From Kitasatospora sp. NBC_01250 (GTDB lineage: Bacteria; Actinomycetota; Actinomycetes; Streptomycetales; Streptomycetaceae), in assembly GCF_036226465.1 (NCBI RefSeq), contig NZ_CP108476.1, positions 930,001-994,000 of the forward strand: a stretch of 64,000 bases of DNA, given 5' to 3'. Made by a program: the position numbers and the translations under genes. Positions 52,927 to 63,767 of the stretch are shown here, in pieces. The notes beneath the pieces are model-generated. The model did not search any database and had not been told where the DNA came from. It worked only from the letters and a program-made list of their open reading frames with translations. Each line of letters begins with the position of its first letter. Position 1 is the stretch's first letter.

Positions 52927-53667
52927 CTAGATGAGCCCGTGGCGCATCGCGTACCCCACCGCGTGGGCGCGGTTGCGCAGCCCCAGCCGCGTGATGATCT
53001 CGTGCAGCACGTTCTTGACCGTGCGTTCGGAGTAGGAGGTCTGCACCGCTATCTCGGCGGTGTCCAGGCCGTCGGCGACCAGCCGGAGCATCTCCGCCTC
53101 CCGGGCGGTGAGGGTCGACAGGGTCAGGCCGCGCGGGTCGAGCATGGTGCGCTGCAGGCTCCCGACCCGGTCGAGCAGGGTGCCGAGCAGGTCCCCGGGC
53201 ATCACGCCCTCCCCGTTGGCCAGCGCGGTCACCAGGTGCACGAGCCGGTCCTGGTCGGCCTCCGAGCGGCGCAGCACGGCGGTGACGCCGCACTCGATGA
53301 TGGTCTGCAGCCCGCCGGCCTCGAAGCGGCCCACCACCAGCCCGGTGCGGCTCTGCGTGCCGCGGCGCAGCGTGCGCAGCCGTTCGGCCACGGCGTCGTT
53401 CAGCACGTCGACCACCATCAGCGAGACCCGTGCCCTCTCCGTCTCGCCGTCGGTGAGCAGCTCCACCTCCGGGCGCTGCCTCAACTGCTGGACCACGCCG
53501 GTGTGCAGGATGATGTCCTCGGCGAACACCGCCACCGGCACCCGGGCGGGCTTGACCCGCACCTCGGCGGATCCGGGCCCGGTGGGTGTCCCGTCCCTTC
53601 CGGTCAGGGGGACGCGGGCGAACCGCGTCGCCACCGGCGCCTCTTGGGCTGTCTCGATCGACGTCAT
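52927..53667 (-). CDS. LuxR/NarL-family orphan regulator heading the CIS cluster
   Basis: A 246-residue regulator. Residues about 180-243 are the LuxR helix-turn-helix: LTAREAEMLRLVADGLDTAE, then SERTVKNVLHEIITRLGLRN. Residues about 45-160 are receiver-like (VPVAVFAEDIILHTGVV, SLMVVDVLND) but the usual conserved Lys near the end is Arg (VLRRSE), so phosphorylation control is doubtful. No kinase gene is adjacent. ATG 53667 is the likely start; a TTG ten codons upstream is weaker. It lies at the head of the CIS genes and diverges from the gene at 53851. Confidence 0.9.
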   Translation of the reverse strand: MTSIETAQEAPVATRFARVPLTGRDGTPTGPGSAEVRVKPARVPVAVFAEDIILHTGVVQQLRQRPEVELLTDGETERARVSLMVVDVLNDAVAERLRTLRRGTQSRTGLVVGRFEAGGLQTIIECGVTAVLRRSEADQDRLVHLVTALANGEGVMPGDLLGTLLDRVGSLQRTMLDPRGLTLSTLTAREAEMLRLVADGLDTAEIAVQTSYSERTVKNVLHEIITRLGLRNRAHAVGYAMRHGLI

Positions 53668-53850
53668 GAACGGATCCGTTCTACTCCTGCGGGCCAATGG
53701 ACGTGTGGTGCTGAGGGCCGGGCCTCCCCGTCACGGCGCCGGCCCCGGGCACGGCCGGGGCGGGGGTCTGTTCGCCCGGGCAAGGGGCCTGCCCGCGCCT
53801 TGCCCGCACGTCCCTCTGCGCGGGCGGTACGGCGGTCCTACCGTCGCGCT
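53668..53850. promoter_or_regulatory. Divergent promoter region, LuxR gene and membrane protein gene
   Basis: 183 bp between two divergent starts at the edge of the CIS cluster. No strong palindrome beyond short GC-rich dyads was seen. It must contain both promoters, and auto-regulation by the LuxR protein is plausible. Confidence 0.5.
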
Positions 53851-55251
53851 ATGACCACATCCGCCGAACTCGGCCTTCCCGCACTGACGGTGTCGCCCGG
53901 AGGCGTGGCCACCACGACCCTGACGGTCCGCAACGGGACCGACATCGTCGAGGCGTACTCGCTGGAGGTGGTCGGGGAGTGTGCCCCGTGGACGACGGTC
54001 GAGCCGGCCCGGGTCTCGCTCTATCCGGGGACCTCCGAGACGGTGACGGTGCAGCTTGCCCCGCCGCGCTCGCCCGAGGTGCGCGCGGGCGACTTCCCCC
54101 TCGGCATCCGGGTGCTGCCCGCCGAGCGGCCCGAGCTGGTGACCGTCCCCGAGACCACGGTGACCGTCACGCCGTTCCACGAGCTGCAGGCCGAGATCGC
54201 GCCCCGGCGGCGCCGCGGCTGGCTGCGTGCGCGCTACCGCGCCGCGGTGCGCAACCTGGGCAACGCGCCCAGCGCGGTCACCTTCGCGCCCGCCCAGGCC
54301 GGGGAGGACCTGCGCTTCGGGGTCGCCCCGGACCGGCTGCGCCTGCAGCCCGGGGAGTCGGCCGAGGTCCGCGTGCGGGTCCGCGCACGGAAGTTGATCT
54401 GGTTCGGCAAGCCGGCCTCCTGGCCCTTCGAGGTCGCCGTCGGCGGAGAGCCCGCCGCCGAGGCGCCGGGCGGCAACGAACCGGGCGGCAAGGAGCCGGG
54501 GACCCAGCAGGCGGCGCCGCAGCAGCCGGGGGCGCAGCAGCCCGCAGGGCAACGCCGGCAGCTGCACGGCGAGTTCGTCCAGCTCCCGATCCTGCCCAGG
54601 TGGCTGCTCGCCCTCCTCGCGGCGCTGATCGCGCTGCTGCTGGCCTGGTTCGCCCTGGTGCGCCCGGCAGTGCGCAGCTCCGCCAAGCAGGCCGCGCAGC
54701 AGGTCGTCGACCAGCACACCCTGGCGCCCAGCCCGCCCCCCACCGCGGCCCCGCCCACGCCGGGCGCGAGCGGGGGCGCGACCGGCGGCCAGGGCCAGCC
54801 GGGTGCCGGGCAGCCGAGCACCGGACAGCAGGGCGGCACCGGCGGAGGTGACGGCGGTGACGGCGGCTCCGGCCGGGCCGTGCCGGGCACCGGCGAGCAG
54901 AGTTCCGCCACGATCGACGTACAGACCGCGAGCGGCGCCGCCGCGGTGGGCAGTTACCAGGTGCCGGCCGGCAAGGTCCTCGGCATCACCGACATCGTCG
55001 TCGCCAACTTCCAGGGCGACCAAGGGCTGTTGACCATCAAGTTCGGCGACCAGACGATCACGACGATCGCGCTGGAGACCTTCCGCAACCAGGACTACCA
55101 CTGGGTGACTCCCATCGAGGTCACCGAGAACCAGACGGTGACAGCAAGTGTGACCTGCCAGCAGCCGGGCACTCCGGCCTCCGGCAAGCAGGCCTCCCAG
55201 TGCCACGAACTGCTCAACGTCAGCGGAGAACTGAGCGATCTCAAGCACTGA
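53851..55251 (+). CDS. Membrane-anchored beta-sandwich protein next to the CIS regulator
   Basis: A 466-residue protein with two N-terminal Ig-like beta-sandwiches (LTVSPGGVATTTLTVRNGTD, ETVTVQLAPPRS; then YRAAVRNLGNAPSAVTF), a Gly/Gln/Pro-rich linker, one transmembrane helix near residues 251-273 (LLALLAALIALLLAWFALV), a Gly/Pro/Ser linker and a C-terminal beta domain (ATIDVQTASGAAAVGSYQVP, FGDQTITTIALETF) with two Cys. There is no signal peptide before the first domains, so the N-terminal half is probably cytoplasmic and the C-terminal half outside. Similar proteins near streptomycete CIS clusters are sometimes labelled hydrolytic protein; no catalytic residues are visible. Confidence 0.75.
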   Translation: MTTSAELGLPALTVSPGGVATTTLTVRNGTDIVEAYSLEVVGECAPWTTVEPARVSLYPGTSETVTVQLAPPRSPEVRAGDFPLGIRVLPAERPELVTVPETTVTVTPFHELQAEIAPRRRRGWLRARYRAAVRNLGNAPSAVTFAPAQAGEDLRFGVAPDRLRLQPGESAEVRVRVRARKLIWFGKPASWPFEVAVGGEPAAEAPGGNEPGGKEPGTQQAAPQQPGAQQPAGQRRQLHGEFVQLPILPRWLLALLAALIALLLAWFALVRPAVRSSAKQAAQQVVDQHTLAPSPPPTAAPPTPGASGGATGGQGQPGAGQPSTGQQGGTGGGDGGDGGSGRAVPGTGEQSSATIDVQTASGAAAVGSYQVPAGKVLGITDIVVANFQGDQGLLTIKFGDQTITTIALETFRNQDYHWVTPIEVTENQTVTASVTCQQPGTPASGKQASQCHELLNVSGELSDLKH

Positions 55252-55807
55252 TCTCCCCTCCGGCCCCTTCCTGCACCATGTCCTCATCAAGAGAGCCGTC
55301 CGCGATGGCCGGTTCGGGTGGCCGGCTTCGGAAATGACGTCGTCGCCGCGCGCGTCGCAGGGCAGCAGGAGGGCACCGGCAGGGTCGGTCGATGAACTGA
55401 GTGACACTCATATCTTAAGGTGCTCAAGAGATATCAGTGTTTTCCGGACACGCGAAAGACGGCCCGTTCGTGACCCGACACACGCCCGCCGTCCGGCGGG
55501 GCACCCGATTCCTTGTGGTGCCGCCCGAAATCCCGCCGCCTTGCCCGCCCGGGGCAACCGGGGTGCCCCTTTCGACCAGTGAAGTCTGCCCCTGACATCA
55601 CAGCCGACAACGCGCCCCACCGAGGACGCCGCCGGACCGACCGGAACCAGCCATTCCGGCTCCCTGCCCCCGGGGCCTGTCAGGGGGCGGTCAGGGAACC
55701 GTCAGGGTGGATCCCCGATGGCCGGGCGGGCCGGACGCAACAGACTCTCCTCGACGCCGCTGACGCACCGTCGGCCGCACCCGCCCCACCCGTCGAGGAG
55801 TCACCAG
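55252..55807. other. Intergenic region, right edge of the CIS cluster
   Basis: About 556 bp without a convincing gene. It contains an AT-rich dyad at 55405-55439. The last 90 bp are an open frame but lack a ribosome-binding site before the one at 55795. Confidence 0.5.
55405..55439. promoter_or_regulatory. AT-rich interrupted inverted repeat
   Basis: CACTCATATCT (55405-55415), 13-base spacer, AGATATCAGTG (55429-55439). Arms match at 10 of 11 positions. The block is far richer in A+T than its surroundings. It may be an operator, a hairpin or a protein-binding site; no family is assigned. Confidence 0.55.
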
Positions 55808-57034
55808 ATGACGAGCACCACCGTCAGGCACCGCACCGACCGCCGCCGTCGGGCCGGCGCGGGGGTGATCGGCGCCCTGGTCGTCGCGCTCACCGCCGGG
55901 ACCGTGGGCGGCGCGCAGGCCGCCGGGAGGCTGCCGGCGCCGAACGCGGCATCGCTGCGGGCCTCGATCGCCGGGCTGCCGAACGGCCACCTGACCAGCG
56001 CGGTGGTCCTGGTGGACGGCCGGGACGGCCGCTGGTCGGGCACCTCCGGCAGCGGCGACCTCGCCACCGGCCGGCCGGTGGCGGCCGACGGCCGGTTCCG
56101 GATCGGCAGCATCTCCAAGGTCTTCACCGCCACCGTGGTGCTGCAACTGGCCGCGGAGAAGCGGCTCGACCTGGACGGCACCGTCCAGCAGTACCTGCCC
56201 GGCACCCTGCCGGCCTCCTACCCGCCGATCACCGTGCGGGAGTTGCTCAACCACACCAGCGGGCTGCCCACCGGCGGCGACTTCGGCGACGACGGCAGCG
56301 CCCAGTGGTTCGTCGACCACAAGGACGAGGGCTGGACCCCGCAGCAGGTGGTGGCCGAGGCCGCCACCCACCCGATGCAGTTCGCCCCGGGCACCGCCCA
56401 GCAGTACAACGGCACGAACTACTACCTGGCCGGGCTGCTGATCGAGCAGGTCACCGGCCGCTCCTACGCGCAGGAGGTGGAGCAGCGGATCCTGCGCCCG
56501 CTCGCCCTGCGCCACACCTCGGTCCCGGCCGCCGACGACACCCGGCTGCCGCACCCCACCGCGCACGGCTATCTGACCGTCAGCACCCCGGACGGCGGCA
56601 CCAGGCAGGCCGATGTCACCGAGCAGAGCCCCTGGCCGTGGGCCGAGGGCGGGATGCTCTCCAGCGCGCCCGACCTGGACCGCTTCTTCACCGCCCTGCT
56701 CGGCGGCCGGCTGCTGCCGCCCGCGCAGCAGGCCGAGCTGTTCGCGGTCCCGGACGTGCCGAACGTCCAGAACCCGAACTGCGACACCGGCCCGGTCACG
56801 GGCCGGGCCTGCTTCAGCACCGGCCTGATGCGCTTCACCACCCCCGACGGCAGCGTGCTGTGGGGCAAGACCGGCAGCCGTCCGGGCTACAGCAACGGCG
56901 TCTTCGCCACCCGGGACGGCGCCCGGGACCTGGTCTACTCGCTCACCCCCACCAGCAGGGAGGGAGCCTCGTTCGCCGCCCAGTACGGCATCGCCGCAGC
57001 GGCCTTCGACCTGCCGGCCCTGCCGGGCCACTGA
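55808..57034 (+). CDS. Secreted serine hydrolase (beta-lactamase/DD-peptidase fold)
   Basis: A 408-residue exported protein with a signal peptide (GVIGALVVALTAGTVGGAQA). The nucleophile motif SxxK is SISK in RIGSISKVFTATV, the HxG-type motif is KTG in WGKTGSRPGY, and the middle motif, normally YxN, reads YNG in FAPGTAQQYNGTNYYLAG. The ELLNHTSGLPTG segment is typical of class C-like DD-carboxypeptidases and esterases. Start ATG 55808 has GAGGAG seven bases upstream. Substrate unknown; a D-Ala-D-Ala carboxypeptidase is the usual annotation. Confidence 0.9.
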   Translation: MTSTTVRHRTDRRRRAGAGVIGALVVALTAGTVGGAQAAGRLPAPNAASLRASIAGLPNGHLTSAVVLVDGRDGRWSGTSGSGDLATGRPVAADGRFRIGSISKVFTATVVLQLAAEKRLDLDGTVQQYLPGTLPASYPPITVRELLNHTSGLPTGGDFGDDGSAQWFVDHKDEGWTPQQVVAEAATHPMQFAPGTAQQYNGTNYYLAGLLIEQVTGRSYAQEVEQRILRPLALRHTSVPAADDTRLPHPTAHGYLTVSTPDGGTRQADVTEQSPWPWAEGGMLSSAPDLDRFFTALLGGRLLPPAQQAELFAVPDVPNVQNPNCDTGPVTGRACFSTGLMRFTTPDGSVLWGKTGSRPGYSNGVFATRDGARDLVYSLTPTSREGASFAAQYGIAAAAFDLPALPGH

Positions 57035-57060
57035 TCCGGCCCACCGAGGTGGTCCGCCCC

Positions 57061-57084
57061 GGCCCCGGCTCTTCAGCCGGGGCC
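57061..57084 (+). terminator. Hairpin terminator after the serine hydrolase gene
   Basis: Perfect 10-bp stem GGCCCCGGCT / AGCCGGGGCC with loop CTTC, 27 bp after the stop. Confidence 0.85.
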
Positions 57085-57314
57085 GGGCCTGTCCGGCGGA
57101 TCCTGGCGGTCCGGGCGCTGCGCGACGCGGTGGCCCCATGCGCGGGTCATCAACCCCACCCCTCTTCCTGTCCGCTGCCTCTGATCAGCACAAACGGGCC
57201 CGTCGAGCCTACTCCGGGCACGCGCGTCCGCCTGATAGCTTCGCCAGCCGTGGCAGGGCCGCGGGAGACCGCCCGCGGTGGGCCGGGTCCACCCGCTCGG
57301 GAACGGAGTCAAGC

Positions 57315-58442
57315 GTGATCGAACCGGTTGACAGCACCGACGGTCGGCGGGTGCCCTCGCTCGGGCGCCGGGGGTTCCTCAAGTCGGCCGCGGCGGCCAC
57401 GGTGGGCCCGGCCGTCGCGGCGGGCCCCGCGCAGGCCCGGGCGGAGCAGGGCCGCGGGGCCGTCGCCAGGCTGCTCGCGGTGCCCCGCGACCGCCGTGAC
57501 GAGGACTGGATCCGCCGGGCGCTGCAGATCGCCGTCGAGCTGGAGCTGGCGACGATCCCGCCCTACCTGTGCGCCTGGTGGTCCATCGAGGACCGCGACT
57601 GCGAGCCCGCCGCACTCATCAAGGGCATCGTCTGCGACGAGATGTTCCACATGGGGTCGGCCTGCAACCTGCTCGTGGCGGTCGGCGGCACCCCGCGGAT
57701 CGCCGACGCCGTCCCCGGCTACCCCGGACCGCTGCCCGGCGGCGTGCGCGGCGGGCTGACCGTGTACCTCTCCGGGCTCACCAAGGAGTACGTGCGCGAG
57801 GTCCTGATGGGCATCGAGACTCCCGAGAGCCCGCTCGCCCGGCAGTCCGGTCCGCCGACCATCGGCGCGTTCTACACCGCGCTCCTGACCGCGTTCCAGG
57901 ACGTCCGCCCCGCCCTCGCGCCGGACCGCCAGCTCGAGCTGCGGATCGGCCCGGACACCCTGACACCGGTGACGAGCCTCGACGACGTCGAGCAGTCGAT
58001 CGAGACCATCAGGGAGCAGGGCGAGGGCACCTCGGCCACGCCGGAGGCACCGTCCGCCCAGGACGCGCCGGCGCACTACTACGCGTTCGGCGAGATCTAC
58101 CACGAACGGCGGCTGCAGCAGGTCGGCGGGGCCTGGGAGTTCAGCGGCGAAGCGGTCCCGTTCCCGCAGACCCGTCCGATGGGCGTCGTCCCGGCGGGCG
58201 GCTGGCCCTCGCCTGCCGCCGAGGTCCAGGATCTGCTGCAGCAGTTCGACGACACGTTCTCCGACGTGCTGCAGGGTCTCCAGGACGCCTGGGCCAATGG
58301 TGACTCCGATGCCCTGGACGGCGCGGTGGGCGCGATGCTGGCACTGGAGAAGCCGGCCCTCGCGCTCATGGACATCCCGCTGCCCGACGGCTCCGGCCGC
58401 TACGGTCCGCAGTTCCGCCCCCGGGCCGCCACGTCCGACTGA
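57315..58442 (+). CDS. Tat-exported ferritin-like domain protein
   Basis: A 375-residue protein with a twin-arginine signal (RRGFLKSAAAATVG at about residue 18). The body matches the ferritin-like domain also found in VioB-type iminophenylpyruvate dimer synthase: ELELATIPPYLCAWWSIED, then CDEMFHMGSACNLLVAVGG, and YAFGEIYHERRL, which supply Glu/His for a di-iron site. GTG 57315 has GGAG six bases upstream. It stands alone between terminators. Export through Tat suggests a cofactor is loaded in the cytoplasm. Reaction unknown. Confidence 0.85.
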   Translation: MIEPVDSTDGRRVPSLGRRGFLKSAAAATVGPAVAAGPAQARAEQGRGAVARLLAVPRDRRDEDWIRRALQIAVELELATIPPYLCAWWSIEDRDCEPAALIKGIVCDEMFHMGSACNLLVAVGGTPRIADAVPGYPGPLPGGVRGGLTVYLSGLTKEYVREVLMGIETPESPLARQSGPPTIGAFYTALLTAFQDVRPALAPDRQLELRIGPDTLTPVTSLDDVEQSIETIREQGEGTSATPEAPSAQDAPAHYYAFGEIYHERRLQQVGGAWEFSGEAVPFPQTRPMGVVPAGGWPSPAAEVQDLLQQFDDTFSDVLQGLQDAWANGDSDALDGAVGAMLALEKPALALMDIPLPDGSGRYGPQFRPRAATSD

Positions 58443-58480
58443 CCACCAACGCCCAGGCGCCGAGGCGCCGGGAGAAGACA

Positions 58481-58524
58481 CCGGCCCGGTGTGCGGGAGC
58501 CGTCGCTCCCGCACACCGGGCCGG
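58481..58524. terminator. Perfect 20-bp stem bidirectional terminator
   Basis: 58481-58500 pairs perfectly with 58505-58524 around the loop CGTC, six bases before the stop of the convergent YcnI-like gene and 39 bp after the ferritin-like gene. Confidence 0.9.
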
Positions 58525-58529
58525 GTGCG

Positions 58530-59237
58530 TCAGGCGGAGGTGCCGGAACCGTCGGCGCCCCGGCCACGGCGGCCGAGCACCGCGCCGGCCACCGCGCCGA
58601 GCACGCCGACGACGATGCCGGCGATCCCCAGACCGCGGGCCGTGGCGTCGCTGCTGCTCTTCGCCGCCGTGCTCGGCGCCGACGGCGCGGACGAGGCGGG
58701 CGCCGAGGTGAGGTACAGCACCGGCGCCGGGTGGTCCGGCTCGGGCTGGCCGGGCTTCTGCTCGTCGATCCACCGCACGATGTTTCCGTTGCTGTAGGTC
58801 TGCAGGGCCTTGAAGACGACCTGGTCGGTGTTGTCCGGCAGGGCCCCGAAGTCGACGGTGAAGTCCTGGTAGTGGTTCGGGGCGATCTGCCCGCCGGTCC
58901 AGACGATCTGCGAGACCACGTCGGTGATGTCGCCGTCGTCGGTGTGGATCGGGGTGGCGAGCTTGGTGGTCTGGATCTGGTCGGTCCAGCCGGGCACCGG
59001 CGCCACCAGGGCGGACGGGATCGGGTGGTCGAGGGGGAAGTCGACCTCGACCCGCACCGTACTGGCGGTGTCGTCCTCGTCCGGCACGCGGAAGGCGAAC
59101 GTCTGGTCGGTGGCGTCCTTGGCCACGCTGGAGGGCTGCACGGTGACGTGCGCGGAGGCGGGTCCGGCGATCAGCAGCACGGCCGCGCCGGCCAGGGCGG
59201 TCGCGGCGGCCAGGCGGCGCTTGAGGGTGACTGTCAT
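58530..59237 (-). CDS. YcnI-family (DUF1775) copper-associated exported protein
   Basis: A 235-residue protein with a signal peptide ending ASA, so the mature N-terminus is His (HVTVQPSSVAKD), the copper-ligand position in YcnI proteins. The DUF1775 pattern continues with FRVPDEDDTASTVRVEVDFP and PVPGWTDQIQTTKL, and the conserved Trp is present. A Ser/Ala linker and one C-terminal helix (GIAGIVVGVLGAVAGAVLG) anchor it. GGAG lies ten bases before ATG 59237. It probably binds Cu(II) at the cell surface. The gene upstream on the same strand encodes a Met-rich membrane protein. Confidence 0.92.
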   Translation of the reverse strand: MTVTLKRRLAAATALAGAAVLLIAGPASAHVTVQPSSVAKDATDQTFAFRVPDEDDTASTVRVEVDFPLDHPIPSALVAPVPGWTDQIQTTKLATPIHTDDGDITDVVSQIVWTGGQIAPNHYQDFTVDFGALPDNTDQVVFKALQTYSNGNIVRWIDEQKPGQPEPDHPAPVLYLTSAPASSAPSAPSTAAKSSSDATARGLGIAGIVVGVLGAVAGAVLGRRGRGADGSGTSA

Positions 59238-59383
59238 GTCTGGTGTTCTCCGAGGGGAGCGGGCACGCGTGCGGCGCACCGGCGGGAGAGTGCCGCCGGT
59301 ACGGGTGGGCGCGCCGAGGTGATCAGGGGCACGGGGCCGTCACCCGTCCGGTCGGCGCCAGGGGGCGCTCGGGGCCGTCGGGT

Positions 59384-60202
59384 TCAGACAGCGGGGGCCG
59401 CCGGCGGCCCCCGCCTGATCACGCAGTGCCGCAACAGGACCGGCGAGGGGAGCCGCCACCGGCCGCCCGCCCCCGCGAACCACCCGCGCGGCGGCTGCCC
59501 GCCGCGCCCGAGCCCGCCGAAGAGCGCGACACCGAGCCGCGCGACGGCCGCACGCAGCCTCGCCGCACCCGCCGCGGCCACCGCCGCGGCCGCCTCGGCG
59601 GTGCTGCGGACCAGCCGCCACACCGCCGCCTCGCCCCGCCGCAGCCACCAGGCCGCCACCACCGTGGCGACGAAGTGGCCGGCGAACATGGTGGGGCTCA
59701 TCCCGAGCAGCCAGGCGTGGCACCACAGCGCCAGGTGCGGCGCGAGGGTCGCGGAGGCGTGCGGCGCGATCCCCGCCGGCGCGCCCAGCTGGGCGCCCGC
59801 CGCGGCCTGGTGAGCACCGCCCGACATCCCGGGCATCCCGGGCATGTCGCCCATCCCGGCCATGCCCGCCGGTGCCGTCTGCGCCCGCACCGGCGTCCGC
59901 TCGGCCTGGTACGCCTGCTCGGCGTGGAAGAGCAGGTGGAGGCCCAGCTGTCCGCCCGCCATCGCGCCGGTGATCGCGGTCAGCGACCGTTCCCGACGGG
60001 CGCCCGACACGGCGGCCGCCAGGACCAGGAGCCAGCCCAGCACCACCGCCCGGAGCGGGACCGCGGCGCCGGAACCCATCGCGTGCCCGGCTGCGGCCAG
60101 CACGACGCAGACCGTCGCGAACGGCACAGCACGCAGTACGCGAAAGTCGAGCGAGGCGGGAGGCACCGCGGCGGGTGCGCCCCGGGTTGCGGAGGCAGGC
60201 AT
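59384..60202 (-). CDS. Met/His-rich integral membrane protein next to YcnI
   Basis: A 272-residue protein with about five hydrophobic helices ([39 protein letters not shown]). Between helices is a methionine-rich loop, [15 protein letters not shown], flanked by His residues, as in copper-handling proteins. The C-terminal 70 residues are a cytoplasmic Arg/Ala-rich segment. No named family recognised. It precedes the YcnI gene by about 145 bp on the same strand, so shared copper function is a reasonable inference. The start ATG 60202 lacks a strong ribosome-binding site. Confidence 0.7.
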   Translation of the reverse strand: MPASATRGAPAAVPPASLDFRVLRAVPFATVCVVLAAAGHAMGSGAAVPLRAVVLGWLLVLAAAVSGARRERSLTAITGAMAGGQLGLHLLFHAEQAYQAERTPVRAQTAPAGMAGMGDMPGMPGMSGGAHQAAAGAQLGAPAGIAPHASATLAPHLALWCHAWLLGMSPTMFAGHFVATVVAAWWLRRGEAAVWRLVRSTAEAAAAVAAAGAARLRAAVARLGVALFGGLGRGGQPPRGWFAGAGGRWRLPSPVLLRHCVIRRGPPAAPAV

Positions 60203-60616
60203 GGCGGGGACATCCTGCCACCCGATCACCCACGAGCGACCCCGGGGCGACAAATAAAGGTCCCGCCCTCCGGATCGCCCTCCGGATCGCCCTCCGGAGG
60301 GCGGAGGATCGCCCGGCGGACGCTCCGTCAGGCCGCCCCGGGCGAGCGGGACAGACGGCCCGCGCGGCGGGCAGGCGGCGGCAGGACGTACTGCGATCCG
60401 GTGGGTGCGCCGGGCGGCAGGTGTCAGCCGGACCAGCAGGTGGAAGGCGGGACGGGGAGTGTTCGCCGAGCCGCACCGGCGGACGGGACCGGGAGGAGGT
60501 GAGCCGCCGTCGCGAAACCCGTCGGTGACCGCATCAAGGACCTGGGCCGCGAGACCAGGGCGCTGGCGCATGCCGTCTGGCGCAGCGGACAGGAGATCGA
60601 GCTGCTCCACCGCGCG
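60203..60616. other. Intergenic region with repeats and an unexplained coding-like leader
   Basis: 60203-60500 separates divergent genes and contains the 12-bp repeat at 60264-60299. From about 60503 to 60616 the sequence reads in frame with the YihY-like gene without a stop, and a strong GGAGGAGG lies at 60491-60498. Confidence 0.6.
60264..60299. repeat. 12-bp tandem repeat, 3 units, ending in a 16-bp palindrome
   Basis: Units at 60264, 60276 and 60288 of CGCCCTCCGGAT (the last base of unit 3 is G). Unit 3 starts the perfect palindrome CGCCCTCCGGAGGGCG at 60288-60303. Confidence 0.9.
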
Positions 60617-61348
60617 ATGGCCTTCGCCGCGCTGTTCTTCGTCACGCTCGTTCCGCTGCTGGTGGTGGTCGCCGCGGCCTTTCCGAGCCGGGGCAGCGGG
60701 ATCGCGGACTGGATCAACGACGGCCTCGCGCTGTCCGGCCGGTCGGCCAAGGCGGTCGGCGAGCTGTTCGCCTCCCGCAGCGAGGTGCTCAACACCACCA
60801 CCGCGCTGAGCCTGGCCGCGCTCGCCGTCTTCGGCATCTCGCTGATGGCCGCCGTCCAGCGGACCTACGAGCGGATCTGGAACCTGCGCCCCGGCGCCTG
60901 GCACGCCGTGTGGCGCCAGGTGCTCGGGCTGGCCGGACTGATCGCCGTCATCCTGCTGACCACCTGGCGGGGCGCGCTCCCGCACGAGGCCACCGCGTCC
61001 ACCGCGCTGCGGGCCGGCCTGAGCGTCTGCGGCGGAGTGCTCTACTTCTGGTGGCTGCAGCACCTGCTGCTCGCCTCCCGGATCGCCTGGTCGGCCCTGT
61101 TCCCCGGAGCGGTCGCGACGGTGGCGGCCTTCGCCGGGCTCCGCGTCTTCTCCCAGCTGGTCTTCGCACCGCTGATCGTCTCCAACGCGGTCTCCTACGG
61201 CGCGGTGGGGTCCGTGCTGATCGTGCAGTCCTGGCTGATCGGCGTCGGCTACACCGTGTACGCCGGTGCGATGGTCGGCCGGGTCAGCCGCGACGACCGC
61301 TCGCCCGAGGACCGGCCGACCGAGGGTGAGACGTACGAGGACCCGTGA
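60617..61348 (+). CDS. YihY/BrkB-type membrane protein (start uncertain)
   Basis: At least 243 residues with about six helices: [20 protein letters not shown] opens helix 1, then [20 protein letters not shown] and [14 protein letters not shown], a motif typical of this family (inner membrane YihY/UPF0761), and [13 protein letters not shown]. The ATG at 60617 is the only standard start in frame, yet the codons before it back to 60503 read as a plausible amphipathic helix ([28 protein letters not shown]). A strong ribosome-binding site sits at 60491-60498 but is followed by GTC, not GTG. The true N-terminus is probably upstream. Confidence 0.8.
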   Translation: MAFAALFFVTLVPLLVVVAAAFPSRGSGIADWINDGLALSGRSAKAVGELFASRSEVLNTTTALSLAALAVFGISLMAAVQRTYERIWNLRPGAWHAVWRQVLGLAGLIAVILLTTWRGALPHEATASTALRAGLSVCGGVLYFWWLQHLLLASRIAWSALFPGAVATVAAFAGLRVFSQLVFAPLIVSNAVSYGAVGSVLIVQSWLIGVGYTVYAGAMVGRVSRDDRSPEDRPTEGETYEDP

Positions 61349-61359
61349 GGCCGGCCCCG

Positions 61360-63762
<2,403 letters not shown>

Positions 63763-63767
63763 GCGCC

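Noticed and set aside
53668..53697. TTG start ten codons upstream for the LuxR regulator
   Set aside because: No better ribosome-binding site and the added residues are not domain sequence.
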